Shown: positions 12,648 through 26,529 of the stretch, piece by piece
Numbering within the stretch: position 1 is the first letter of the stretch
Layout: each line of letters begins with the position of its first letter
NCBI GenBank assembly: GCA_958299035.1
Contig: CATQJL010000316.1
Span: 23,103,676 to 23,167,675 of the forward strand
DNA: 64,000 bases
Source of the DNA: Cylicocyclus nassatus
Taxonomy: Eukaryota; Nematoda; Chromadorea; Rhabditida; Strongylidae
Direction of reading: 5' to 3'
Position numbers and translations under genes: made by a program
The notes under the pieces: generated by a model
What the model saw: the letters and a program-made list of their open reading frames with translations, nothing else
Databases searched by the model: none
Told to the model about the DNA's origin: nothing

Positions 12648-15600
12648 CTTCTAACGATAAGGAGCAAAACTCTAATCTCAATAACATGCACTGCGCTCTC
12701 TACGGTGGCAAGTTGAGAGGAAGTCGATGCTATCCATGATTTTCCCTAATTTGCTTTGATTGTTTACGCGTATATCCATGAGCAATGCTGCAAACAGCTG
12801 GATACACAGCAATGGATGGTTTGATCCAATTGCTTCCATAAAATTTTATGTCGGATACATGTAGATCGAAGAGTTGGTAAGAAGTAGCTCCTATTTTTTT
12901 TCTTCAAAGAAGGAAAAGAATGTTTGGAAAAACGATGTGAACTAAGAAGATGGCCATTGTATGTAATGAATCTCTCCAAAGGAAATTAGGTTTTGTCCTT
13001 CTATTCTCATAGGAAAATATATGCGTCTGCAAATCGCAAATAAATGCGACCTGGAAGAAAAGGAAAGGAAGGAAACGAATATTGGAAAAACTCAAATAGC
13101 ATCTGGAAAGAAATTAATGGTTCATAGACTGCGCAACTACTGTGAATTGAACAATCTTCTAGAAAACTGCAGATTAGTCAGTGGCTGACTGTCAAAGTTT
13201 TACTTGGCAGAAATTCTAATAAAAAGGCTCCTGCAATGGAATAATTACTTTACAAATCATTCCCAAAAAAAAACAAAAGAAATCTTCATATATGTAACTG
13301 AAGCTCGTCTTCGTCACCAATTGATAAAAACAGAGAATTCATAGTGACTCGAATTTTGGCTTCTATACATACGTAGCTCCATTCTCAAGCAGTTTCCGTA
13401 AGAATTTCATAATTGCAGCTTCTGTGCAAAAACCATCTTTGTTGCGTGCAAAGTATTATAGAAAAAGCATTCGTGCTTCGAGTGTCATTATGACTATTTC
13501 ATAACTGGAATTTTTCACATTCGTTTAAGTGGAAAAAGTAGAGATTCAGTAATAATTCGGTAGAAGAAATTTATGCGATTAATTTCATAGTAAGTCACAG
13601 AAAAAATTCAGAAAAAGGTGGAAAGCTATAAGTATTATGGCGAGCACAACAATTTTCTCATTTTTGCGAAAGTAGAGAGAGTAGTAGATTGAATGAAGGT
13701 ACACAGAAGCAAATGAAGTTTACCATTTTCTCACATATGTATGTCTCCGAAAGAATCATTGTATGACTTCAAAATTATACGATTCCCACGATGGGACAAA
13801 GTAAATGTGGGAACTGAGGTATCCTCAAAATGACGAATGAGAGGAACCATAATTGCTGGCAACTTTGGCCATACAGATCAAAGAGTAAGGTTTATGCTAG
13901 TTTATATTAAGAAATGCATTTAACACTGTTTGAAAACTTTTTTCCACATCTGCGAAATTTTGTTAGAAAAAATATGAAGAATTCTGTTGAAAATCTACGT
14001 GGTTGTATTAGGTGGTGAAAATAAGCTCGTTTTTCATGTAAAACTTCATAAAAAATTTGTTGTTGTTATTTCTACAATTTTTTGAAAGGAGGAATTTTAA
14101 ATGTCTACTATTGCATATTAACTACATCGAATTTCTACTATCAGTAAAGGACAGATATGCCCCAATAAAGCCAAATTTCCGAAACAGTCACTCAAGCCAC
14201 AAACCAAATCGAGAGTCATTATTACATTAACTTTATTCGATTCTATATAATGAGAAAACACTTTGCACGACTATAATGTTTCGCGGATTTCTAACATGAA
14301 GTGATAAGAATTTGAAATACATTCAACATACAATTTTTCTGAGAAATGAATGAGTCTACAATGTACATATCCTACTCCTATTAGATGTCAAAGTATTTTC
14401 AAATAGCTGTAATAGTACTCCACGATTTATCTCTACATTTTTACAACAGTAATAATAAAAAGTTCACTAACATCACTAAGTATAAACTTACAAAAATAAC
14501 AAATAAGTAAACATGATTCTAGGTCTACCTTACTTGCTGAGGATTTCCTGGGAAACCTGGACTCATTTTAAACTCCGTCTAAGGGAAGGAACGGAACGGA
14601 GTGATGATGTTTAGTGTTTCAGAAAAATATTCTAAATATCTTTACTTGTATAGTCATACTCTTCAGAAAAGTTCTCATTCCAATTTCATTACTTGAAAAA
14701 TCTTAATAATCTACGTTCGTGCTAGGTTTCCATCGTCAGCGCCAAAATTTTGCTACTATCCAAGCCTTTGATTTCTCGTAATTTCTAAAAATCTAGATTC
14801 TTTTCGCTATGCGCTACGTACGACTGTGTATAGACAGTAGGAAAGTAGATGATATGATAACATCATAGGAGATATGAGATGAAAAGTGTGTAGTTCGGTT
14901 TGAGCAGTGAGATTCCGGTACTGACTTTCGGATGGAGCAACATGTTATTCTCATATTCTATCCGAGCTCCCGCAAGCTAAACAAACAGCCAAAGAGTAGG
15001 CGAGAATAGAGAGCTCCGTGAAAGGAAAAGCAATCTTTTAACGCATCTGCTAATGGAAAAGCTTTCCACATGTACTATGCACCTCATTTGTGCATTTTTT
15101 GAAAGAAAAACAAACAAGTCAGCGTTAAAAATCCTCGGACTTTGCTGAAAGCAGAAATTTCGAGGATCCAGTCCATAAACTGTTTGCTTTAGATAATTTT
15201 TCCATAGGTTTCTAGTATTTGCAAGTATATTTTCAATCGAAAATGAAACCACAAGATCATCAAAAACCAAATGTTTGGACTAAGCGAATATTTTATGTAT
15301 AAAATTTTTTCCAAAATCAGCTAGGTTCGCAGAAAATTTGACGCACTAAAAAAGTAAGATTCTGCTTTTATAACAAAAGAAAACATTTAATAGGCATAAC
15401 CTAGTCATCTATGTACAAGCTCTAACGTTTATAGAAAATTTGGCAAAATCAGAAAAGTGGGACAACAGCAACACTTCGGAACTTAATAGTCAGTTGCACA
15501 AGTCAAGTCTACTAACTTTTTTTCTAATCTTGTCATGGATATAGAAAATTGCCCGTCACTTACAGAAAATTGTTGCAGATAGGTTGCAAAAGCAATTTTG

Positions 15601-17737
15601 TCCCAGAAAAAGAAAATAGGACCTATTGAGCTCTAGCAATATTATCTAGTTATTCACCTGCGTTATACATATCAAATATCGGTGATAAACAAAAAGAAAA
15701 TCGCTCAGCAGTGAGAGGGAAAAAAGAGGATGCGAAAGCGGAAATGCAAGAATCAAAATAAAGTTCTCGTAAAGCGATAGTTCCCACTATTTGAGATTTC
15801 CACACGATGAAAAAAATTTTCAAAGTGGAAAGATCCTAAATAATTTCGTTATTTCGCGATTATACCCTTTACACTCAGAAATTACTTGGAAAAGCCATAA
15901 GAAAAGTGTTTCTTTACAAAAAAGTGAATATAAATTTGAGGAAGTGCGTCGTTCCATTCAAATTTAATGCACTTTTAACAGACAACTCACTTTAGAACTG
16001 AAATGATAGAGCAATTCCTATGTACAAGACCTTTTAAGACTTTTCAGAGAACACACAACGTTTTACCTTACCGGTTTGGAAACCAGTATAACAAAGAGAA
16101 CCGAAACTAGACGGTCACCTCTCGTTGCAAACGAAAAACTGATGACACGATGAGTGATGGAGATGTGCGGAAATGATAACGTCATCTTTTTGTTTGAAGA
16201 AGTGATGATTCTTCAGGAAAAGGCGATTTTTTGTGTTTAGGGGGGAAGCATCGATGCAATGAATCAGCTAGTATGTTTTCGGAAACTTGCTGATGGATTC
16301 GGATACAAATAACGTCTAGAACTTTCTCACATATGTTCAAGAAATACTTTACTTGGTTTATCTTGGTGACTTCAGAATGACGAGGATTTCCCATGGTACG
16401 ACAATCTTGTTGGGAACAAGATGTTCGCAACGACAACAGAGTAGCAAAATGATGAATTCTTGTAACTATGCTCAAACGGACCAAGAAAGAAAATTTTAGT
16501 AATTTCCTTTGCTCAGCTCTTTTAGCCAAAATTTCAAAAAGATGTCAATTTGGGTTGCTTCTGAATCTAGCGTGTATGAGATTTGAAACTACTATTCCTG
16601 CGCTTATGAAACAAATGAAACCTCATCGGCAGAACTATGATTGTTTCAAATACTTCACACTTCACTGCACGCAAATTGCTTGAAAGTGAAAGGATGGATG
16701 GAATCTCAGATGCTAGTCCTGAAATTTACAAAATCAAAGATTAGAGCTAAGCTAAGCCCTCTTCTGTTCTCTTTCTCAAAAAAAGCACGTTTTCTCCTGA
16801 AGTAGAAGCATAAATTCAATGTTTGTTGCTTCACAATCTCTTCCAGTGTGGGAAGTTATTAGTTTGGCTAAAAAATATGTTCTTTTAGGCATGCAAACCT
16901 TCCAAAAAATTTTTTTGTGTTTTCTATCCATGATTTATTGTAAAAGAGTAGTTCAATATTTAGTATTTTCTAACAGCACTAAAGACAGTTATGCCTCAAC
17001 ATGGCTAAATTACCAAAAGTTCAACTCTTTGACTTCCTAAGCTTCAATTTGATGCTGTTGAAAATGTGATCCGCCACTTTGAAAATATTTTATCAAAAAA
17101 CCAAATTTCCTCACATTTGCGCACTTTGAGATAGTTGGGGATTCTCACTTCTTTGCGGATTTTTTTTCTTTGGAAATAAGTTCTACTCAAGCAATAACTT
17201 GAGATGGTAAATATGTATCAGACAGTCCTAGATAACATTTGAGAATGTCAGATTATTTCACATTTTATTGGCATAAGGATGCAAACCATTTGAAAACGCT
17301 TGGAAGAAAAACATTGCCGAGCATTGCTTCATTGTTTCTAGTCATGTACATTAGAATTAAATTCATTTTGCTGGCAAAAGGGGACATGAATACCATCTCC
17401 ATGGATCACATTATTCATTTTTGATAACTATAATTATAGAGCAGTCAAATACAAGCTTTCATCACATCTTTATCTATGGACCCAAACTACGATGCACTAT
17501 CACTGTGGTTAGAGTATGAATAACTGTAATTTTTATTCCCTTATCGGGAACGCCAAAAGCGTATTGAATAAATGAATAAATAAATAAATAAGGGAAGAAT
17601 TTTCATGATAAGGCTTTTGCATTCTTCTCCGCCATTATTAAAATGACAATGGGAATATCATTCCAAAAGTTATTATAAAAAAAACAGTGAGAGAGCTAGA
17701 GATAAAATCCACAAAAAATGGGGAAGTAAAGGATATA
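12648..17737. other. gene-poor AT-rich stretch
   Basis: About 5 kb in which I see no exon with splice support, no RNA gene and no clear repeat ends, apart from a tail-like run (ATAAATGAATAAATAAATAA) near 17563-17592 that resembles a retroposon 3' end. The longest open frame (16182-16529, minus) has no family signature. Confidence 0.4.
17518..17592 (+). repeat. possible retroposon 3' tail
   Basis: CGGGAACGCCAAAAGCGTAT is followed by GAATAAATGAATAAATAAA-type repeats. Similar AATGAA-type tails behind a GCGTATT motif occur at 61602-61655, and a bare ATAAATAAATAA tail occurs at 57090-57122. RTE-type LINEs and their SINEs often end in such simple repeats; the assignment is inference. Confidence 0.35.
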
Positions 17738-18753
17738 TTAGGTCGTCCCGAAAGTATTTTCGCTTTTTTTAAACAATCGCCACGGTCGGCAGAACAGACA
17801 TCTTTAAGAGATCTTGGGAGAGTTCGATGCAGTTTTTCATGCTCTTTTAAATTCTTATCTTTATATTGCAGTTTAACAGATGAGCTCTCAGAAAATTACC
17901 AAAAACTGCGACCCACACTTTTTACCAAGGTCAAGTTTCGCTATTTTTCTAAATTCTTGTTCTGATTCTCCGAAGATGCCCAAGTAACCTGCGGATAGAG
18001 CAAACCAAGTAGGATACAAAACAATTTCTTTCTCCTTCTCAAAGCTCTCCGTAATTTTTTGACAAAATTTTAAACCACACTATCGAATTTTAGCAGACCC
18101 ATACCAGACGAAGACTCTTCAAACTATAAGAATTTCTCAGTTTTTGATACTCTTAAAGATAAATGATTTATTACTAATTTTACAAGACAAATGAGCGTTT
18201 CCAGGTTCGAAATATCAGATTTTGAATTTTTCGGGTACATCTTGGGGCGTCATCAAAAACATGAATTTTGTCGATGTTGTCCTCTAAAAGTTTACGAATC
18301 AGAAACAAAAAACATGTCTCTGAAAGAGGAGAAGGTCCTGCATCGAATAACACCCGAGTTGCTTCCCGAGTGATGCTCTATGAGGTTCAAGTTGCCGAAA
18401 TATAGAATTTGATAGCATCAAAAAAATATTTCTAAAAATTTTGTAAAGTAAGATTTGGAAGGGGCGGAAATTGTTTTGTATCCTACTTGGTTTGCTCTAT
18501 CCGCAGGGTACTTGGGCTTTTTCGGAGAACCAGTACGAGAATTTAGAAAAATAGCGAAACATGACCTTGATAAAAAGCCTGGGTCGCAGTTTTTGGTTAT
18601 TTTCTAAGAGTTTGTTAAACTGCAATGTAAAGATAACCATTTGAAAGAGCATAAAAAACTGCATCAAATGATTCCAAGATCTTCTGAGGATGTTTGTTCT
18701 GCGGACCGTGGCGATTCTTTGAAGAAAGCGAAAATACTTTCGGGACGACCTAA
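17738..18753. mobile_element. mariner-like MITE with long inverted repeats, copy 1
   Basis: Begins TTAGGTCGTCCCGAAAGTAT and ends with its complement. It is flanked by TA on both sides (17736-17737 and 18754-18755). The inverted repeats run for roughly 280-300 bp, leaving about 400 bp of unique centre. No intact transposase frame. A second, diverged copy is at 44207-45040. Confidence 0.85.
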
Positions 18754-19318
18754 TAGAAAACGCCGAAAGCTTGCTGGCTACGGATGCGTTCAATTTGCGT
18801 TCATTCTAGGATCCTAATACCTGAAAGATGAAAAATATTAGAAATGAAAAGAAACAGCTAGCAGAATGACTTGTAAGGTCTGCCTTGATAGTATGGTGAC
18901 AGAGACAAAAAACTCTAAATTAGGTTTAAGCTTTCGATGTCGACAGACGTGTGCCATAGCCTGTCGATCAAAGCACAAAATAATAGTGCTATTTGGATAG
19001 AAGAGAAAATGTCCTGAGGGAGCATTTTCTTAGCTATGCTGTTCTCAGCAAAATGCGTCACTGAACGTAAGCTTATGGGTCTCTATTCAGCCGTGTTCTT
19101 GATGAAGCTATTCGCTGCTGAAGCACCCCTTGCGCCATCAATTATTACGCATCTCATCATCATTTTATGTTCCATAATTATCGGCTCTAGAATAAGATGC
19201 CCTTCGATGAGCCCTTGCTTATACTTCTTTCCTCGCCATTGTCCACCAAAATTATAAGAAATATACATCCATACAATGATCCGCTCAGAAACCAAAAATA
19301 AAATGCTAAAATGTTGAT
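18754..19318. other. spacer between two elements
   Basis: 565 bp of AT-rich sequence between the mariner-like and hAT-like elements. No gene recognised. Confidence 0.4.
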
Positions 19319-20535
19319 CAGGGCCCGGCACGAGGTCAGCAAATGACAAGCTGGAAATCGTTTTGGGGCCAAAAAGCAAAGGGGAAATCGTTTTTGCCGG
19401 GTCCGGGGCGGAGCCCCGGAAAAAAATTGGTAGTTCATGCTCGCTACTTATCTTGAAATGTTATGGGCCTCAACAGGCGAACACTGGAGTTCGCGCGCGT
19501 CAAGCCGCGCCGTCGCTAATTGCCACCGCGACGTCGCCCAAGCGATGCTATTTGCAACAGCATACATGACTAGTTCTCAATGTATGTGTGACGATATGAC
19601 ACCAAATTTTGTATGCGAACGGAGAGAGGCTAGTGGAAACATAGTATGAAAAATTATGAAAAACTTATGTGAACGGAACGAGTAATTAGCATTTTTTCCG
19701 AGAATTTCGCAAAACTGGTAAATGAAGATGTGAATTTAAACGGCTCGTTTAAACGCGCAGATGAATGATATGGTATGGGTAAGTAAATGCACACGGGTTT
19801 GCAGGGCTTAACTGAGGACTTGAAAAATTATGTGAAGGTAGTGGCAAACTTTTATCTGAAAATTTTGCGCTACCAAAGAAATGGAAAAATGGCTCGTTTG
19901 CAACGCAGAGGTAACAAAATCGCGCGGGATTCGGTGTGTATATGCGCAATAGGACTTAGTAATAAAGTATGAAATATTATGAAAAACTTATATGAATGAA
20001 GAGCGTGCTTAACTAATTTCCAAATTAGGTCGGCATTTGCCGACCTAATTCCCACCTGAGGTCGGCAAAATCCTCAATTCACATAATTTTTTCAAAATTT
20101 TTACATAAATCTGTTGTACACCTAAAGTTTACTACATGTTGAAATTTTGGTTCCGATCCTCTTGTCCTTATTAGAGCCCAAAATCGCATCAGCAGCCTAG
20201 GTTTCTAAGATGGAAAGCGCGCCCCAGTCAATCGATACGCGCGGGAACGGCGTCTCTCATTCCTATGCGTTTCTTTGATATTTTCTCATTCCTTAATCAT
20301 TTTTCTTGCTTATTTTTCTTCCTGTTTCCTATCTTGATACAGCTGAGGAGTAATTTGAGGAATTTGAGCAATTTGGGCGCTTTTGAGCGCTTTTAGGCGA
20401 AGTGTGGCCGGTAATCTCGTCGCACAAGCACAAAACGTCATTTTTGGGCTCAAGGGGGGTATTCGTAAAATTTATTGGGATCAAAGGGGAATTCGTTTTG
20501 GAAAACCCCGTTTTCCCACCTCGTGCCGGGCCCTG
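19319..20535. mobile_element. hAT-like element, copy 2, about 1.2 kb
   Basis: Termini CAGGGCCCGGCACGAGG and its complement are bounded by a perfect 8-bp direct repeat, ATGTTGAT (19311-19318 and 20536-20543). The subterminal signature CAAGCTGGAAATCG is present. The interior has a GC-rich segment and a hairpin, AATTAGGTCGGCA / TGCCGACCTAATT, near 20025-20052. No transposase recognised, so non-autonomous. The 8-bp duplication together with a CAGGG end is the mark of the hAT superfamily. Confidence 0.85.
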
Positions 20536-23500
20536 ATGTTGATTAATCTGGCTAAATCAAACTCCCTTGTTAATACGAGAAAAATCTTTGGCTAATTCTT
20601 ATCGTGGTTCTTGACCCATACATATAATTACCCCCACTAGAATCTTGTGAAAATGAAGGTTAGGCTTTCACTTACCTTTCGACTAAAAAGAACTATTCCT
20701 TCAGCTTTTCTGGTGATGTCAGTAGTAATTCCACTATAAGTTAAATTATGATGTGATCTGACCCATACTTTTTGTGAGCCTCACAAATACTCCCTTTAGC
20801 AAAATTGTGGTTTTTGACGATGATTTTTCATATTTGTGTATTTATCCTAATATCGGAAAAACCCGTCTAGACCCAGACTAACTCTCTTTCAACCCTATGA
20901 CGGATGTCGTGAAACCATTAACTTGGTAAACTATTTCACAGAGAAGACAACTCTTGCCTTCACTCAGAAAAAAATCCCATTGAAGGAAATGAACGTAGGA
21001 AAAGTGGTCACAAGACAAAGTTAATCAAATGTTGCTATTTTGAGACAGACAGGATAGAGAGTTTGAGAGAAAACAAACTCGTTCTCTTAAGTGATTGACT
21101 AAACTAGTTAATATTCTATTTCCAAATTTTTTATTTCGTTTTGATTTATTTGATATGCTCAAAGGCGCGCCACTGTGTTGAGGAAGCATATCGATAGCTG
21201 ATAGATGGAAAGATGATTTTTTATCGAAGTATGGCCTGAATCTGATTTAGCAAGGGTGGTATGCGAAACTATGGATTTATTCGACCAAGATGCGAATGTT
21301 GCAGCTTATGATGAGATAAAAGCAAAACTAGAACGTCCTCTGTGTATTATAAAAGAGGAGTGCTAAAAATTAGAGCATAAGAATGGATTACACATGAAAA
21401 ACAGAATGGATTATAGAATAATGGTTAGCAGTATTGTACATATTCAAATCGAAAAAAAATGATTTTTGGAACCAATAATGAGTTATGTAGAAAGCAATAA
21501 AGTACACGTATGAGATACGCGTAAATTACCTCTTCAAAGATATCTGTTTGTGGGATAGAAATCTTGATTATAACTCAAGGAGAAGCACGAAAGCAGCAGA
21601 ATCTATTGAGACATTTCAAGGTTTATTCAAGGAATCTGAGTAAGAAAACTTTGCAATAGTTAGGAGTTGAGTTTACTCACATGACTGACAATGTGAGCTG
21701 ACGGCAATCAGCAGTCAAAAACACTAGTGCAAAACTTTGGCTGACAATCAAAGATGTTACAACATCTTTGACATACATATGACATGTGACAGGCATAATG
21801 ACGAAGAGAATAAGAGTGACAAAGAGAAGATTTCGGAAGCTTAAAATGCAAACTCAGCAAAAATAATTATGAGGAAAATAGATAAATAAAATAAAGAAGA
21901 CATGTAGTCAACAAATATGTTGGAAGTCCACCTATTTTCTTAAAAAAATTAAAGCAAATTCGAAGTTCTAACACATATTCTTAATCGCTGGATTCTCAGC
22001 ACTCCAATGATGTTTTTTATTTCCTTTGAAAACTACTTCGAAAGAGGTTACAATATTCCGACTTTTTTTCACGATACCGATACAGCGACAGAAAATTTTA
22101 TCGTGATCCGTTTTCCCAAGAGTCAGAAGCGCAATTGTATATATAAGAACATCTGTAAAGAGCGGGAGCATATGGAGTTTTTGTAAAATTTGCAAACTCT
22201 CCCGGTTGGCATGATGGATTTGCATGTTTTATTAGTGCATGCGAACAAAGTATAAACAATTCTTCAAAAACTTTCGAGCGTGAGGTAGCCGGAGGACTAT
22301 ATAATGGGAAGCATCCATTAAAAATTCAGAAATTATCAAAACGCAAATGCAATGTTTAATACATACAGTACCTTTCTGAAGAGGCATACGGTATGTACAA
22401 TCATTCTGTGTCCATTTCATAGGGACTCCAAAACTACAAAAAAGACCTCAAACGGAATTTTTACTATGGGTATAGCGAGATGAGCAAAATCGTCCCACCA
22501 GCTTTAACAAAAGTCGCATAAGTTACTAAAAATAGTTGCATCACCTGAAATCTTGAGCAATGATGCCGAGTTTCTAGAAAGAAAATTGCCCAATGCGCTG
22601 CTTGCACATGAATTTGATTTCCGAGTATTATGTTTTTTATATTTTCTAGCAAAATGGATTATGGCTGCAAAAGCACAGCAGTTATGAGGTACAGATCAAA
22701 GGATAAAAGATTGAAGAAAATGTTAGAGCTCACTGAAAACGCCAGGCTTTCGACGGGAGCGTTGCAGTCTCGAATAACTGGGAATATATAGAGAAAAGGA
22801 AGACCCTATATGATTTTCCATTTTTAGCGAAAACACGTAAATTCAGTGTACGAAGATTTCTTAAAGGGCTGAAATTTGCGAAAACAATGACTCAGCCCCT
22901 TGAACTTTCTCTACCCATCAATTTCGATACTTACTACAGCGAACATTTCGATGGCACGAGCATAGTGTCAACAGAGAAGATTGCATTCTGATTCGGTTCA
23001 GATAACACGAACGTGCACATAATTGAGTCTTTAGGGGGTGGCACAGGGTCTAGTCATCTCTTTGGCAAACAACAACAATGGCGAGATCAATTCAGATAGT
23101 ACTATTATGTGAGGAATTAAATCCTAAATTTCAAACTCGTTTCGCAGCAATGAATAAATTTTTGAAGAATAATGATAAACATTCAAAGTTATACTTTATA
23201 CACAGTTCATACTGTGAAATTTCTGGAAAGTAGACGGAAAAGAGATGGCAATTTGCCAAGTTGGTATCTGCTCTGTATAGTGCGGAAAAAGTACTGTCCC
23301 TCAGTCTACCTTCTGAAACATTTCTCAGACAATGGGAATTCATAGTTTTTTGATTCTTTTATGTATGTGAGACCTATTTAGAGCATAATTTTTTTCTCTA
23401 AAACTCTATACTTATTGTAGATTAGTGATTTGAGATTTTGGCTATACAAAAATATACCTCAAGAGGATCGCAAAAATTTCTCGAAAAGAGACTAGTCGGA

Positions 23501-24580
23501 GGTGATGCTGCTCAATGGATTGGATCCATACAATGGAATTTCTGGGAAGGTCTGTAAACACTTTTACTCCGTCTAAGGGCAAGAACGAAAATGAGCTTTT
23601 TAGTTACTTACACATTGTGAATTAACAACTTTTCTTCTTACTACTAAAAATCCAAATTTCTTCAACAGCTTTTTTCCTGATGCAAATGGGGACTGGCCAG
23701 TTTCAGGATATTTTGAAGACACTACCACATTTCTTGAATAGTAAGACATTTTTGAATCCATCTTAAAAACAAAAAAACTTATCAGAAATTTTCAAACGTT
23801 TTCCACACTTGTGAGGAGAGAGTTGCAAGAAGATATGGGAAGAGTTGAGAAGATGAATCCGTCGCCGGATGAACTTGTAGAATTTTGGGCCCAGTTTTTT
23901 TTGTAAAATGCTAAGATGTAACTGAATCTTGGGAATTGTGTCAACTTTGACAGAAAGAATACTGTAATGGAAAATCTAATTATATCGTTTACTTGATTGT
24001 TATTGCGAAAGGTATTCTGATAATATCATTTCATAAACGTTTGCTATTGTTTTACTCCATCTACTAGTGTGCAGTTCTGTGAATCGTTTATTTGAGTGGT
24101 AAAATTTTCTAGAAAACATACGTCTAGTACACTCCAGCAAACATAAAAGCACACTGAACGAGCAGACAACCAGACCAAAGAAATTTTCCATCAAAGAAGA
24201 AATCATGAACATTGGAATAAATGGCTTTTCTCCATGTTTCCTCCTTCAACTCTTTTTATAAAACTTTATTCGTTTATAAAACTTTATTCGTTTTTATGCT
24301 CGAACTATGCTCCCTAAAACTGCAAGAAGAAGAGTTTTGAAGCTGCTTTGGTTGTTTTTGTAATTCGAGAACTGCTCGAGGGGATGAGAATAGCCTGCAC
24401 TTAGACTTCGCCTAGTCTCCCCCCCCCCCCTATTTCACGGCTGAAAAGGTGAAGCCTCTAAAAATAGTAAAAGAGCTTCAAGTCAGCACTTGTCTCGTTG
24501 TAATTCATCTTTTTCTCAAGCCAGAAGCAAAAAGGGGGAGGGGGAATTTTTTCGAACAGCTTTGTACCTTGTGAAACATA
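20536..24580. other. gene-poor AT-rich stretch
   Basis: No exon pair with consistent phase and no repeat ends recognised in about 4 kb. A 12-C tract lies at 24419-24430. Confidence 0.4.
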
Positions 24581-25459
24581 TTGGCCCGTAGTAAACCCCC
24601 CATCCGGGCATCTCTCGACGCGGACCGGAGTTGAGGTCATCGCGCTTCAGTCCAGCATCCAGTGAGCTATTGATTTGGATGTGGATCGCTTCCTAGACAT
24701 GATAACCACATGTGTTCTCAAAAAACCAACCACTTGAGCTGGTCTGGTCAAACGGATAAGCGATTGGAATCACACGCGCGCGCTCGTGGTTCGACACCGG
24801 CTAGCGCCACAACTTTTGCTGCCTCGCCGGACAATCTTTGATAGCGGCCACTGTCGAAAAAAATCGATGATGACCGCTAACAAGGATATCACTTAGCAAA
24901 TGGACAGATAAAACAAAACTGACATATTTTGACGGAGAATTCATGAAAAACTGAAATTTTTGGAACATAAATAAAACATAATAAATAAGTAGATTCTCTT
25001 CTAAAGTAGTTTTTACAAGAAACTAAGATTGCTCTGCAAAAAAAGAAGAAAACTTTTATCCTTGCTTTTGTCGCCAAAATCAGCTGTTCATCGATCCTTC
25101 CCCATTTCGGGCGCCGGTATTGTGCAGTTTTGCGCCGATTTTTTCTGCATTTTTTGGCAAAGTTGCGTGTATCGTAAGTTACTCAGGAGCAACTTATGTT
25201 AGATGCAGTCACCTCTTGTCTGCGTCTCCTCTTCTACACACTATTTGGATCACTCTAACATCCGTTCACGTTGAGGTGACTTGAACGTGAACCGATGTGG
25301 AAGAGTTGACTGCGGCAGGTGGACAGATGGTCAACTATCAGTTGACTTGACCATCTTATAGCATGGGAACGTGGACGGTGATCAGTTCACCTCACCTAAG
25401 GTGAACTGATGGGATAAGTTGAGTTCACCTTAACTGATCGAGCTTTACTACGGGCCATT
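24581..25459. mobile_element. putative element bounded by TTGGCCCGTAGTAAA repeats
   Basis: TTGGCCCGTAGTAAA at 24581 reappears as the complement (TTTACTACGGGCC) at 25445-25457, about 870 bp apart. Inside are a tRNA-like patch near 24737-24805 and a cluster of three hairpins at 25264-25410. No protein frame. The class is unknown. Confidence 0.5.
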
Positions 25460-26529
25460 GTTTATGTCGCTAATTTTTTCACGGATAATAATATGGTTAA
25501 AAAATATAGCAAAATGCTTTTTGAGAATACAATAAATAATCGAGGGAATAATAATGAAATGATAATGGGTTTTGAATGAAAATTTCAACGACATGTTTCG
25601 CAGATGAAAAATGGCTGTAATTCAAAAGCGATGAACACAATAAACTCAAAATAAATTCTATTACAGCTTTTTGGACTCAAAATGACATCATGAAGAATTT
25701 GCCGACCACATATTGAATGTGTACGAAGGGAAATGGAGGCACAAATTGATATTCACATCCGTTCAGCGAGTCGATGTAATTCGCAAAGTACATAACACAG
25801 ATAAAAAAGTGGTCTCAGTTCTATCAGCGGTTGCCTCTAACACGCGAAGCATACAGAATTTCATCCAAAACGTATGTAATTCGCTGCGACGACCCGACCT
25901 ACTCAATCGCTATTTTTGTTTCGACTAATCAAAGATTTAAGAAATATTTTGCAGGCTTCTTGTAAAAGAAAGAGTTGTGATGCCATTTATGAACATTCAC
26001 ACCCTGAAAAGGAATTTTCTAGCAAAATTTTTCTGCATAAAAATCGAAAGCTAAGCGCCCGTCCAACGAAATGTAAACATGCGCGACTAAGCATTCCTAA
26101 GGGTAATCAAGTTTGTGTCTGCAATGATTAGATACTAATGGCAAATGCGGACAAAAAACTTCTTCTCGAGATGGACATTCAAACCTCGAGCAAAAATCGT
26201 ACATTTGTAAATATGCTCTGAACGAGGGTACCATCGAAGTTTGGGCTTGACTATGTTCAATAAAATAAAACTCTTTTGATGGAATTTTTGAACAGTTTCC
26301 AAATTTCGCGATTATTCTCACCATAGTGATAACACTTTCCAAATAGTGGCCATGATCCATAAGCTTATAGCGTAGTACTATCTATTTGCAGTTATTCTTT
26401 CTCAAGAAAAATTATGACGGTAAGCTTACGGTAGGCATACGTTTGAGATCAAAATGGCTGGAAGATTTTTTGTAGTAAAATAAGGCTTGACTTAATTTCT
26501 AATTTTAATTTGATATTTCTTTACCATCA
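25460..26529. other. intergenic, nothing recognised
   Basis: About 1.07 kb. Two adjacent plus-strand open frames near 25.7-26.1 kb lack splice-site or family support. Confidence 0.35.
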
